DNA from: an uncultured Clostridia bacterium
Lineage (GTDB): Bacteria > Bacillota > Clostridia > Lachnospirales > CAMVHY01
Direction of reading: 5' to 3'
Assembly (NCBI GenBank): GCA_947073045.1
Contig: CAMTJU010000009.1
Span: forward strand, 1 to 57,120
Length of the DNA: 57,120 nucleotides
Below the pieces are notes generated by a model. That model was not told the origin of the DNA. It did not search any database and saw only the letters and a list, made by a program, of their open reading frames with translations. Below, one piece after another: positions 29,019-36,659 of this stretch (the stretch's first letter is position 1; the number at the start of each line of letters is the position of its first letter). The position numbers and the translations under genes are program-made.

Positions 29019-30858
29019 AAACATTCTCCTCTCTTGTATTAAAAAATTGGTTATACCAAACAATAAAAGTATACACAGTCCAAATTTTTCGGCTGTTATC
29101 GCACTTTAAATTGTTTTTGTGCTCGTCGAGTAATTTTATTATTTCATCGACGTTGAAATATTTTTGAGCAACTTCACTTTCAAATGCATTTTTAATTATA
29201 GAATAATATTTTTCATCACGCAACCATATTCTTATTGGAATTGGAAAACCTAATTTTTTTTTGTTTGAAACCCTGGATGGCAGATGCAATTGAGCAGCTT
29301 TTCTAAAAGCGTATTTAGTTGCAATTTTTTTTACGCGGTAGGTAGTTGGCAGACTTGAAGCAATTTCAAAAACTTTTTTATCCAGATACGGAACACGGAT
29401 TTCTAAAGAATTTGCCATGCTCATTTTATCAGCTTTTAATAAAATATCTCCAACGAGCCACAAGTTTATGTCCAGATACTGCATTTTTGTAATATCGTCG
29501 TAAGCAAGTGCATCTGAATAATATTTTGATGTTATAGATCGAGGCGGATAATTTCCGGTTGGATTCTTTAAAATTTTTTCACGCTCTTCTTTAGAAAATA
29601 TTTTTGCATTACCGATAAAACGTTCTTCAATAGTTTGGCTGGCACGAATTATAAAATTTTTACCTTTGAACGAGAAAGGAATTTTTTTTACTAGCCATGC
29701 CATAAATTTTCGTATGAATCTTGGAATGAATTTTGTGATGTATAAATCCATTGGTTCCATGTAGATATTATAGCCGCCAAAAAATTCATCGGCACCTTCG
29801 CCAGACAGACAAGCTTTAACATACTTACTAGCAAGATTGCTTACAAAATAAAGAGCTACAGCTGATGGATCAGCTAATGGCTCATCCATATGATATTGAA
29901 TTTTGGGAATAATTTGCCAATATTCATCAGTAGTAATTAATTTGTCGATGTTGGTTTTGCCTAATTCTTCGGATAATCTTTTGGCATAATCAATTTCGTT
30001 ATATTTGTCGTAATCAAATCCAACCGTAAAAGTTTTTTCGCCTCCATAGCAAGCAGTAATAAAACTAGAGTCAACGCCGCTTGATAAAAATGAACCAATT
30101 TCAACATCACTTATTTGATGAATACGGATAGAATTTTTAATTATGTCGTTAATTTCATCAATATAATTTGTTTCAGATTGATTGTCATAAGAAAAATAAG
30201 GTGACCAATATTTTTTTATATCGATCTTTCCATTTTGAAATGTGAAATAGTGGCCAGGCGATAATTTGTAAACGCCTTTGAAAAAAGTTTCCTGCAGCAC
30301 AGAATACTGAAACGTCAGATAATTTTCGAGTGCTGTTTCATTTAGTTCTTTTTTAAATTCGGGATATGCCAGAAAACTTTTGATTTCCGATCCAAACAAT
30401 AAATTATTATTTATAACTGAATAATAAAATGGTTTTATACCGAAAAAATCACGTGCACCAAAAATTCTATTTTTATTATAATCATAAATTACAAATGCAA
30501 ACATTCCACGCAAATGTTTAAACATATCAGGACCATATTGCTCGTATGCATGAACTAAAGTTTCTGTATCAGATTGAGTTTTGAAAGTATGGCCCTTTTT
30601 TACTAATTTATCATGAAGTTCAACGTAATTATATATTTCTCCATTGAAGACAATAACGACAGATTTATCTTCATTATACATAGGCTGTGAACCGGATTCT
30701 AAATCGATAAGGCTAAGTCGGCGAAACCCTAATGTTACGTATTCATCTGAATGAATTCCTTCGCTATCTGGGCCACGGTGTATTATTTTTTGCATCATAT
30801 CGGAAATTACTTGCTGATTGTTTTGAGTTTGTCCTGTAAATCCACAGAATCCACACAT
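28996..30858 (-). CDS. asnB: Asparagine synthetase (glutamine-hydrolysing)
   Basis: Makes asparagine from aspartate, glutamine and ATP. Residue 2 is the glutaminase nucleophile (MCGFCGF, exposed after Met removal), which fixes the start at 30858, with AGGAGG upstream; the frame runs 33 codons further but without meaning. The N-terminal glutaminase shows HRGPDSEG and FNGEIYNY; the synthetase part has the PP-motif SSGVDSSFI and SGEGADEFFGGY. Length 620 residues. Confidence 0.94.
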   Translation of the reverse strand: MCGFCGFTGQTQNNQQVISDMMQKIIHRGPDSEGIHSDEYVTLGFRRLSLIDLESGSQPMYNEDKSVVIVFNGEIYNYVELHDKLVKKGHTFKTQSDTETLVHAYEQYGPDMFKHLRGMFAFVIYDYNKNRIFGARDFFGIKPFYYSVINNNLLFGSEIKSFLAYPEFKKELNETALENYLTFQYSVLQETFFKGVYKLSPGHYFTFQNGKIDIKKYWSPYFSYDNQSETNYIDEINDIIKNSIRIHQISDVEIGSFLSSGVDSSFITACYGGEKTFTVGFDYDKYNEIDYAKRLSEELGKTNIDKLITTDEYWQIIPKIQYHMDEPLADPSAVALYFVSNLASKYVKACLSGEGADEFFGGYNIYMEPMDLYITKFIPRFIRKFMAWLVKKIPFSFKGKNFIIRASQTIEERFIGNAKIFSKEEREKILKNPTGNYPPRSITSKYYSDALAYDDITKMQYLDINLWLVGDILLKADKMSMANSLEIRVPYLDKKVFEIASSLPTTYRVKKIATKYAFRKAAQLHLPSRVSNKKKLGFPIPIRIWLRDEKYYSIIKNAFESEVAQKYFNVDEIIKLLDEHKNNLKCDNSRKIWTVYTFIVWYNQFFNTREENVYDYTNQK

Positions 30859-30887
30859 TTTTATCCTCCTGTATTTTTCAAGCTTTT

Positions 30888-30962
30888 TGTAAAAAGCTTG
30901 ACCAAAAACTTTTGCTAAAAGTTCTTTGATTCTTTCTTTCAAGAAAGAACGAAACAAAGAAC
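30888..30962. repeat. Three consecutive hairpins, one a dispersed repeat
   Basis: AAGCTTTTT/AAAAAGCTT, AACTTTT/AAAAGTT and TTCTTTC/GAAAGAA lie end to end in the gap upstream of asnB. The block from AAAAGTTCTTTG through TTTCTTTCAAGAAAG matches, in reverse complement, the hairpin and flank at 1039-1076. Confidence 0.6.
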
Positions 30963-31060
30963 TAATAAATATCCTAACTTATTTGTTGTGAAAAAGCAAT
31001 GAAATTTTTCTTTGATTGGGGTAAACTATAAATGAGTAAAAATATTTAGGAGGAAATAAA

Positions 31061-32176
31061 ATGCTAGATGAAAGATTAGTAAAGCTTGCAGATTTATTGG
31101 TAAATTATTCAACACAAGTTAAAGAAGGAGATAAAGTTTCGATAAAGGCAGAAGACGTCGCATTGCCATTTGTAATCGAAGTTGCAAAAGCTGCTGTAAA
31201 AAAAGGAGCGTTTGTGGATTATTCAATAACGGTTCCAGAAGTTGAAGAAGCTATTTTGAAATTCGGTAATGAAATGCAACTGTCTAAACCGAATAATGAT
31301 TACGGAATGGCGGTAAAAGAATCTGATGTATGGATAACGGCATGGGGTTCAAAAAATTCGCGTGCCCGTTCAAATATTTCACCAGAATTATTACAAAAAA
31401 GAAGAATGGCAAATAGTGACGAAAGAAAAATTTATGTTGATAGATGTGCAAGCGGAGCTCTTAGGTGGTGCGGTACGCAATTTCCTACAAATGCCGAAGC
31501 TCAGGAAGCACAAATGAGTCTTGAAGAATATGAAGAATTTGTATATAAAGCAGGAATGCTCGATAAAGAAAATCCAATTGAAGAATGGAAAAAAGTTGAG
31601 GCAAATCAAGAGCGCTGGATAAAATATTTGGATGACAAAAAGGAATTGAGAATAATTTCGAAGGATACAGATATTGTAATTGGAATAGGTGGTCGTAAAT
31701 GGATGAATTGCTGTGGAAAAGAAAATTTCCCGGATGGAGAAATTTTTACATCGCCGCAGGAAAATAATATTAACGGAATAATTTCTTTTTCATATCCAGC
31801 AATTTATTCTGGAAGAATGGTTGAGGGAGTGAAACTTGAGGTCAAGGACGGAAAAATAATTAAGGCTACGGCGGACAGTGGCGAAGATTTCTTAAAGGCA
31901 TGTTTGGAGACGGATGCAGGTTCAAAATATTTTGGAGAAGTTGCAATCGGTACAAATTACAATATCAAAAGGTTCACCAGAAATATTTTGTTTGATGAAA
32001 AAATTGGTGGAACAATTCATATGGCAGTAGGCTGCGGATTTCCAGATGCCGGCGGGAAAAATATGTCGGCCATTCATTGGGATATGATATGCGCTATGCA
32101 AGATGGCGGTAAAATTTTTGCTGACGGCGAGCTTTTTTATGAGAACGGGAAATTTATAGAAAGCGTTTTAAAATAA
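31061..32176 (+). CDS. Aminopeptidase, M29 (AmpS/PepS) family
   Basis: Cytosolic metallo-aminopeptidase of 371 residues. It opens LVKLADLLVNYSTQVKEGDKV as in thermophilic aminopeptidases of family M29. Metal-site blocks are the Glu in FPDGEIFTSP and EGVKLEV, and His in GGTIHMAVGCGFPDAGG and SAIHWDMI. AGGAGG precedes the ATG. It is followed after 53 bases by the metal-binding lipoprotein, possibly on a separate transcript. Confidence 0.9.
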   Translation: MLDERLVKLADLLVNYSTQVKEGDKVSIKAEDVALPFVIEVAKAAVKKGAFVDYSITVPEVEEAILKFGNEMQLSKPNNDYGMAVKESDVWITAWGSKNSRARSNISPELLQKRRMANSDERKIYVDRCASGALRWCGTQFPTNAEAQEAQMSLEEYEEFVYKAGMLDKENPIEEWKKVEANQERWIKYLDDKKELRIISKDTDIVIGIGGRKWMNCCGKENFPDGEIFTSPQENNINGIISFSYPAIYSGRMVEGVKLEVKDGKIIKATADSGEDFLKACLETDAGSKYFGEVAIGTNYNIKRFTRNILFDEKIGGTIHMAVGCGFPDAGGKNMSAIHWDMICAMQDGGKIFADGELFYENGKFIESVLK

Positions 32177-32229
32177 AAATTGATTTATATAAAATAGATA
32201 ATGTTTTGAAGTAAAAAGGGGGATTTATT

Positions 32230-33093
32230 ATGAAAAAATATTTCATATTGATGCTTTCGTCTTTATTTTTGATATTGTGTGGATGCACGAGAACAGAAAT
32301 TATTCCCAATGGAAAACCTAAAATTTATACGAGTTTTTATGCGCTCTACGATTTTACAAATAAAATTGGTGGTGACAAAATTAATTTGAAAAATATTATG
32401 CCGCCAGCAGTTGAGCCGCATGATTGGGAAATTTCTACGCAAGATATTGTTGATTTAGAAAATGCAGATGCTTTAATTTATAATGGATCAGGTTTGGAGA
32501 TCTGGATTGACAAAGTTAAAAATACTCTCCAAAATCAAATTGAGTATATTGATTTGACAAAAGATATGCAAATAAAAAATGACCCACATGTTTGGCTTAA
32601 TCCGCTTTTGGCAAAAAAACAGTTCAAAAAAATTTATAAAAGCTTGTCCAAAATTGATGTGCAAAATCAAAATTATTATAAAGAAAATTATTTGGCGGTT
32701 TCAAAGCAAATTGATGAACTTGATAAGAAAATTCGTAATGCTGTGAAGAATTTTAAATCTAAAGATATTGTTGTTGCGCATCAAGCTTATAAATATTTTT
32801 GTGATGAGTACGGCCTAAATCAAATTGCACTTGAGGGAATTGAAGAAGAATCCGAGCCGACTGTCGAACGCATGAAAGAAGTTACTGATTTTATTGAAAA
32901 TAACGATGTTAAATATATTTTTTATGAAGGCTCGCCATCAAAAGCTATTAAAACAATTGCACAAGATACTGGTGTAAATCTTTTGGAACTTAATCCGTTT
33001 GAATATTTGACAAAGCAGCAAATTTCTAATGGCGATGATTATTTTTCTATTATGGAAAAAAATCTGGAGAATTTAAAGGTGGCACTTGAATGA
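32230..33093 (+). CDS. znuA: Zinc/manganese ABC transporter substrate-binding lipoprotein
   Basis: Cluster A-I metal-binding lipoprotein of 287 residues that captures Zn2+ or Mn2+ outside the cell. A type II signal peptide has the lipobox LCGC (lipidated C19). Metal ligands are expected in PHDWEIS, DPHVWLNP, VVAHQAYKYF and the C-terminal EGSPS region. The His-rich loop of ZnuA proteins is missing, so Mn2+ is equally possible. It overlaps the ATPase gene by 4 bases. Confidence 0.9.
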   Translation: MKKYFILMLSSLFLILCGCTRTEIIPNGKPKIYTSFYALYDFTNKIGGDKINLKNIMPPAVEPHDWEISTQDIVDLENADALIYNGSGLEIWIDKVKNTLQNQIEYIDLTKDMQIKNDPHVWLNPLLAKKQFKKIYKSLSKIDVQNQNYYKENYLAVSKQIDELDKKIRNAVKNFKSKDIVVAHQAYKYFCDEYGLNQIALEGIEEESEPTVERMKEVTDFIENNDVKYIFYEGSPSKAIKTIAQDTGVNLLELNPFEYLTKQQISNGDDYFSIMEKNLENLKVALE

Positions 33094-33776
33094 AAGCTAT
33101 TGAAGTTTCCAATCTGAATTTTTCATACGGCAACAACAAAATTATTTCTAATCTCTCGTTTGAAATTGAAGAGGGTGATTTTGTTTGCATAATCGGTTTA
33201 AATGGCGCCGGAAAAAGTACTTTATTAAAACTTATGCTGAATATATTATTGCCTGATAGTGGTACGATAAACATTAATAAAAAAAATAGCGCAGATATTT
33301 CGTACGTTGCACAAAATGCTGTTCACTTTAATCCTAATTTTCCGGCGACTGTAAAAGAAATTGTGGGTTTGGGCATAAATTCAACCAATATTTTTGCAAA
33401 TAACAATAAAAAAATATTAGATGCCTTAGAGAAAGTAGGGATGTCTGATTATTTAAACAGGAAGATAGGAAAATTATCTGGTGGCCAACAACAAAGGATT
33501 ATTTTGGCTAAAGCACTTGTAAATAATCCAAAATATATTTTTTTAGATGAGCCGACCACCGGTATAGATAATGAAGCTGTTCAATCAATATGTTGTTTAT
33601 TAGGAGAGTTGAACAAGAAATATAAAATAACAATAGTTATGGTGACGCATGATATATTCTCAATAATGAATCATGCGACTAAAATAATAAATTTTGGTGA
33701 AGATGGAAAAATAAAAATTATTCCAGCAAGTAATTTTAATTTTGATATGTTTCATCACAAATGTTTTTATAAATAA
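33090..33776 (+). CDS. znuC: Zinc/manganese ABC transporter ATP-binding protein
   Basis: Energises metal uptake with the lipoprotein above. It is a complete ABC ATPase of 228 residues: Walker A GLNGAGKST, Q-loop YVAQNA, signature LSGGQQQR, Walker B YIFLDEPTTG and switch His MVTHD. The permease gene (znuB) that normally follows is not here; the next gene is the first CPBP-like protein of the peptide locus. Confidence 0.92.
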   Translation: MKAIEVSNLNFSYGNNKIISNLSFEIEEGDFVCIIGLNGAGKSTLLKLMLNILLPDSGTININKKNSADISYVAQNAVHFNPNFPATVKEIVGLGINSTNIFANNNKKILDALEKVGMSDYLNRKIGKLSGGQQQRIILAKALVNNPKYIFLDEPTTGIDNEAVQSICCLLGELNKKYKITIVMVTHDIFSIMNHATKIINFGEDGKIKIIPASNFNFDMFHHKCFYK

Positions 33777-33902
33777 ATTGGATTTGTTTGTATCATAACA
33801 TTCTATGCTTGACTATATTCGAAAAATAATTTTGGTGTGGTCCTTTATTTTGTAATAACTTGTCTAATATTTTATCTTAAACCAAATATTTTTAATTAAC
33901 AT

Positions 33903-33931
33903 TTGACAAGTGTTGTAAAATAATATACTAT
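33903..33931 (+). promoter_or_regulatory. Promoter of the first CPBP-like gene
   Basis: TTGACA (33903-33908), 17-base spacer, TACTAT (33926-33931); an overlapping TATAAT (33929) gives a 20-base spacer. Confidence 0.6.
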
Positions 33932-33968
33932 AATGTTATTAAATTAAAAGTGAAAGGGTGAATTGTGT

Positions 33969-34664
33969 TTGAAAAACTTAAGCAAAGAACAAATAAATTC
34001 TATTGTAGATTTAACAATTTTAGTGCTCACTAATTTATTTGCCGTTTATGTGTGCAAATATATGATAAATATAGATTTTGATAATTTTAATCTAAAAGTT
34101 TTTTTTAATTTTGCTTTCTCAGAAATTCTTTTTAATATAGGATTAATTTTTATAATGATGATACGAAAAGAAAACTTTGCTAGTTTTGGATTAGTTAAGA
34201 AAAATTCTTTAAAGGCTGTTTTATTATCATTTTTAGTCGGGTTACCATTAGTAGTTTACGGACTTTATTTATATCATTGTATGGGAATAAAATTTATTTA
34301 TTTACCTTTGAGAGGAGCTGTTGATCCTCAGCTTTTAAGATCGCTTGGTTTAGTACAGGGAATTATAGCTTATATCATAGTGATAATTGTTTGGGGATTT
34401 TTAGAAGGACTTACTTATGTTGCAATTAATGATAAAGTAAATAAAATTTTTAAACCCCAAAATTCATTTTTGAATCCAGGTGCTATTTTTTGTACTTTGT
34501 TTGTAATCTTAATTCATATTCTTTTAAACATGAGTACATTTGATCATATAATGACGGTTATTGTAGCTTTCATTTTGATATATGGAATGTTAGTTATCAG
34601 AGAATACACACAAAATTCTTGGGGTTGCATTTTCTTATTTATTTTCTTTTGGAATGCATTTTAA
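33969..34664 (+). CDS. CPBP-like (CAAX protease/bacteriocin-processing fold) membrane protein, copy 1
   Basis: A 231-residue integral membrane protein with about six hydrophobic segments, first of three paralogs in the peptide locus. The CPBP core is recognisable but incomplete: the EExxxR motif is reduced to one Glu (WGFLEGLTY, E147), the FxxxH His is kept (ILIHIL, H183), and the last HxxxN has lost its His (FIFFWN). It therefore may not cut peptide bonds and could be an immunity or export partner. TTG at 33969 is preferred to the TTG two codons before it, because AAAGGGTG is then 8 bases away and MKNLSKEQ aligns with the other copies. It has its own promoter and terminator; no peptide gene precedes it. 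Confidence 0.75.
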   Translation: MKNLSKEQINSIVDLTILVLTNLFAVYVCKYMINIDFDNFNLKVFFNFAFSEILFNIGLIFIMMIRKENFASFGLVKKNSLKAVLLSFLVGLPLVVYGLYLYHCMGIKFIYLPLRGAVDPQLLRSLGLVQGIIAYIIVIIVWGFLEGLTYVAINDKVNKIFKPQNSFLNPGAIFCTLFVILIHILLNMSTFDHIMTVIVAFILIYGMLVIREYTQNSWGCIFLFIFFWNAF

Positions 34665-34680
34665 TTTTTTTTTGCATAAG

Positions 34681-34719
34681 TTTGTTTTGGAGAAAGATTT
34701 GCCAAAACAAATTTTTTTT
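34681..34719 (+). terminator. Terminator after CPBP copy 1
   Basis: Stem TTTGTTTTGG/CCAAAACAAA followed by T8. An almost identical element follows copy 2. Confidence 0.85.
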
Positions 34720-34728
34720 GATTACATA

Positions 34729-34758
34729 TTAACAAAATTTATTATAAATGTTTATAAT
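34729..34758 (+). promoter_or_regulatory. Promoter of precursor peptide 1
   Basis: TTAACA, 18-base spacer, TATAAT. The same layout and much of the same sequence occur ahead of peptide 2. Confidence 0.7.
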
Positions 34759-34780
34759 TAAATTATTAAGTACAAAGGAA

Positions 34781-34882
34781 ATGACAAACTTCAGTTTTGA
34801 AGAGGTTAAAAACCCAAATTTCTTGTTTGGTATTGAATCAGATGCTGACTGGGAAGTAATTTGTGGTATAGGTTGCATATAA
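34781..34882 (+). CDS. Candidate RiPP precursor peptide 1
   Basis: A 33-residue peptide. Residues 1-14 (MTNFSFEEVKNPNF) are identical to peptide 2 and behave like a leader; the tail differs and ends in WEVICGIGCI, with two Cys spaced C-x3-C. It lies between a promoter and a hairpin, upstream of CPBP copy 2. The radical SAM/SPASM enzyme at the end of the locus is the likely modifying enzyme. The ribosome binding site AAAGGA is only one base from the ATG, where peptide 2 has an ideal AGGAGG seven bases away, so this copy may be poorly translated. Confidence 0.75.
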   Translation: MTNFSFEEVKNPNFLFGIESDADWEVICGIGCI

Positions 34883-34892
34883 TTGAAAAATG

Positions 34893-34921
34893 CCACATAA
34901 AGTTTTAATAGCTTTATGTGG
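34893..34921 (+). other. Stem-loop between peptide 1 and CPBP copy 2
   Basis: Perfect 10-bp stem CCACATAAAG/CTTTATGTGG with a 9-base loop and no T-run. Probably an mRNA-stabilising or partial-attenuation hairpin that favours peptide over membrane-protein synthesis. Confidence 0.7.
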
Positions 34922-34954
34922 TAAATTTAAATTAAATTTAGGGGAAATGTATTA

Positions 34955-35662
34955 ATGAATAAAAAATTAAGCATTGAGCAGAAAAAGTCTATTATGGATT
35001 TATCTGTTATGATATTTTTTTTTGCATTTTCACTTTTTATTTATCTACCTTTGATAAAGAATTATATTTTTGTTGGAAATCTTGATACTATCAAATTTTT
35101 GCTGCTTGCAAGTTTTGAGTTTATGTTTGCTGGTTTGAGTGCAAGTTTAATAATGCTAATACGGAGAGAAAATTTTGCAAATTTTGGTTTTGTGAAAAAA
35201 AATTCTTTAAAAGCAATTTTGTTATCACTTTTACCTGTGATTCCTTACATTGTTTATGCATTTTTTGTATACAATTCCATGGGTATCAAATTTACATATA
35301 TTCCATTGAGAGGAGCGATAAATCAGCAATTTTTTATGTCGCTAAATTTGTTTAGTAGGATATTTTATATAATTATTGTGATAATTATTTGGGGATTTTT
35401 TGAGGCTTTTCAATGGATTGTTGTGAATGATAAAATAAATAAAATTTTTAAACCAAAAAATTTATTTTTAAATCTAGGAGCTATTTCTTGTGCATTATTA
35501 TCTAATCTTGCACATTTTATTTTGGGATTAAGTACATTTGATCATATAATAACAAATATTGTTGCTTTTACTTTCATATATGGAATGTTAATTATCAGAG
35601 AATATACACAAAATTCATGGGGATGTATTTTTTTATTTATTTTCTTTTGGAATGCATTTTAA
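34955..35662 (+). CDS. CPBP-like membrane protein, copy 2
   Basis: A 235-residue paralog of copy 1 with about six membrane segments. The block RRENFANFGFVKKNSLKAILLS, in the middle, and the C-terminus (NSWGCIFLFIFFWNAF) are shared. The CPBP signature is again partial: WGFFEAFQW keeps one Glu (E150), NLAHFIL keeps the His (H187), the final HxxxN His is replaced. AGGGGAAA is about 8 bases before the ATG. It shares a transcript with peptide 1, so it is likely that peptide's dedicated immunity, transport or processing partner. Confidence 0.75.
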   Translation: MNKKLSIEQKKSIMDLSVMIFFFAFSLFIYLPLIKNYIFVGNLDTIKFLLLASFEFMFAGLSASLIMLIRRENFANFGFVKKNSLKAILLSLLPVIPYIVYAFFVYNSMGIKFTYIPLRGAINQQFFMSLNLFSRIFYIIIVIIIWGFFEAFQWIVVNDKINKIFKPKNLFLNLGAISCALLSNLAHFILGLSTFDHIITNIVAFTFIYGMLIIREYTQNSWGCIFLFIFFWNAF

Positions 35663-35673
35663 TTTTTTTGCAT

Positions 35674-35718
35674 AAATTTGTTTTGGGTAAAATTTTGCCA
35701 AAACAAATTTTTTTTGAT
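35674..35718 (+). terminator. Terminator after CPBP copy 2
   Basis: Perfect 13-bp stem AAATTTGTTTTGG/CCAAAACAAATTT followed by a T-run. Confidence 0.88.
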
Positions 35719-35724
35719 TGTCTA

Positions 35725-35754
35725 TTGACAAATTTTACCATATATGTTTATAAT
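35725..35754 (+). promoter_or_regulatory. Promoter of precursor peptide 2
   Basis: TTGACA, 18-base spacer, TATAAT; a consensus promoter driving peptide 2, CPBP copy 3 and the radical SAM gene. Confidence 0.75.
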
Positions 35755-35786
35755 TAGATTATTAAATGAAAAAGGAGGTGTAATAA

Positions 35787-35882
35787 ATGACAAATTTCAG
35801 TTTTGAAGAAGTTAAAAACCCAAATTTTTTAATTGGATCTGATGTGGATTCATGGGGAATTTTTTGCGGTGGTGTATGCTAA
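35787..35882 (+). CDS. Candidate RiPP precursor peptide 2
   Basis: A 31-residue peptide with the same 14-residue N-terminus as peptide 1, then LIGSDVDSWGIFCGGVC at the C-terminus. The two Cys are again spaced C-x3-C with Gly between them, and a conserved D-x-D/W segment precedes them. AGGAGG stands 7 bases before the ATG. It is the first gene behind a consensus promoter; CPBP copy 3 and the radical SAM/SPASM protein follow. Identical leader plus variable Cys tail, next to a radical SAM enzyme, is the usual picture of a ribosomally made, modified peptide. I recognise no named family. Confidence 0.8.
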   Translation: MTNFSFEEVKNPNFLIGSDVDSWGIFCGGVC

Positions 35883-35893
35883 AAATTAATGTT

Positions 35894-35927
35894 ATGCTCT
35901 ATACGTTTTTATAGACGTATGGAGCAT
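35894..35927 (+). other. Stem-loop between peptide 2 and CPBP copy 3
   Basis: 13-bp stem ATGCTCTATACGT/ACGTATGGAGCAT with one G-T wobble and an 8-base loop. The sequence is unrelated to the hairpin after peptide 1 but the position is the same. Confidence 0.7.
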
Positions 35928-35955
35928 GTTTTATTTAATGACGAGGAGATTAATT

Positions 35956-36636
35956 ATGAATGCTAAGTTGAAAAAAAATATTGTAGATTTAATTATTTTG
36001 ACTGGTTTACCGTTTTTAATAATTTATGTAGTTTATCCTAAATTAATTTTTTTATTTGATATTAATAAATTTGGTCTGAAAGAATTTTTACTTATGTTAT
36101 GCTTTCAATTTGCTTCTGCTGGTTTAGGTAGCGTCTTGGTTATGTTAATTAGAAGAGAAAATTTCGCAAATTTTGGACTTGTTAAAAAAAATGCTTTGAA
36201 AGCAATCTTATTGTCACCATTAGTTTATATACCACAAATAATTTTGACTTTATCAACTTACAAAAATTTTGTATATATACCGATGCAACATGCAATTGGA
36301 CCAAAGGCTTTAATACATCTCAATTTGTTTGAGAAGATTATTGCATATTTTATAATAATAACAATTTGGGGATTTTTTGAAGGTTTTAATTGTGTTGTTA
36401 TCAGTGATAAAGTAAATAGAATTTTCAATTCAAAGAATTTATTTTTAAATTCAGGAGCTATATTTTGTGCAGTTTTTATGATTTTAATACATTTATTGTT
36501 AGGTGCTTGTCCTATGGGATGGTTAGACATTATAGCAACATTTATTATTATATATGGCATGTTAGTTATTAGGGAATACACACAAAATTCTTGGGGCTGC
36601 ATTTTCTTATTTATTTTCTTTTGGAATGCATTTTAA
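35956..36636 (+). CDS. CPBP-like membrane protein, copy 3
   Basis: A 226-residue paralog of copies 1 and 2. ATG 35956 was chosen because GAGGAG is 8 bases upstream; the frame opens 10 codons earlier. The middle block MLIRRENFANFGLVKKN and the final 16 residues match the other copies, while the first 50 residues and the segment at about 175-200 are divergent. WGFFEGFNC keeps one Glu and ILIHLLL keeps the His, as before. It is 23 bases ahead of the radical SAM gene and shares its transcript. Confidence 0.75.
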   Translation: MNAKLKKNIVDLIILTGLPFLIIYVVYPKLIFLFDINKFGLKEFLLMLCFQFASAGLGSVLVMLIRRENFANFGLVKKNALKAILLSPLVYIPQIILTLSTYKNFVYIPMQHAIGPKALIHLNLFEKIIAYFIIITIWGFFEGFNCVVISDKVNRIFNSKNLFLNSGAIFCAVFMILIHLLLGACPMGWLDIIATFIIIYGMLVIREYTQNSWGCIFLFIFFWNAF

Positions 36637-36659
36637 TATGATAGGAGAGATTTATTAAA

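Noticed and set aside
33777-33968. A third precursor peptide ahead of CPBP copy 1
   Set aside because: No frame with the MTNFSFEE start or a Cys tail exists in this gap.
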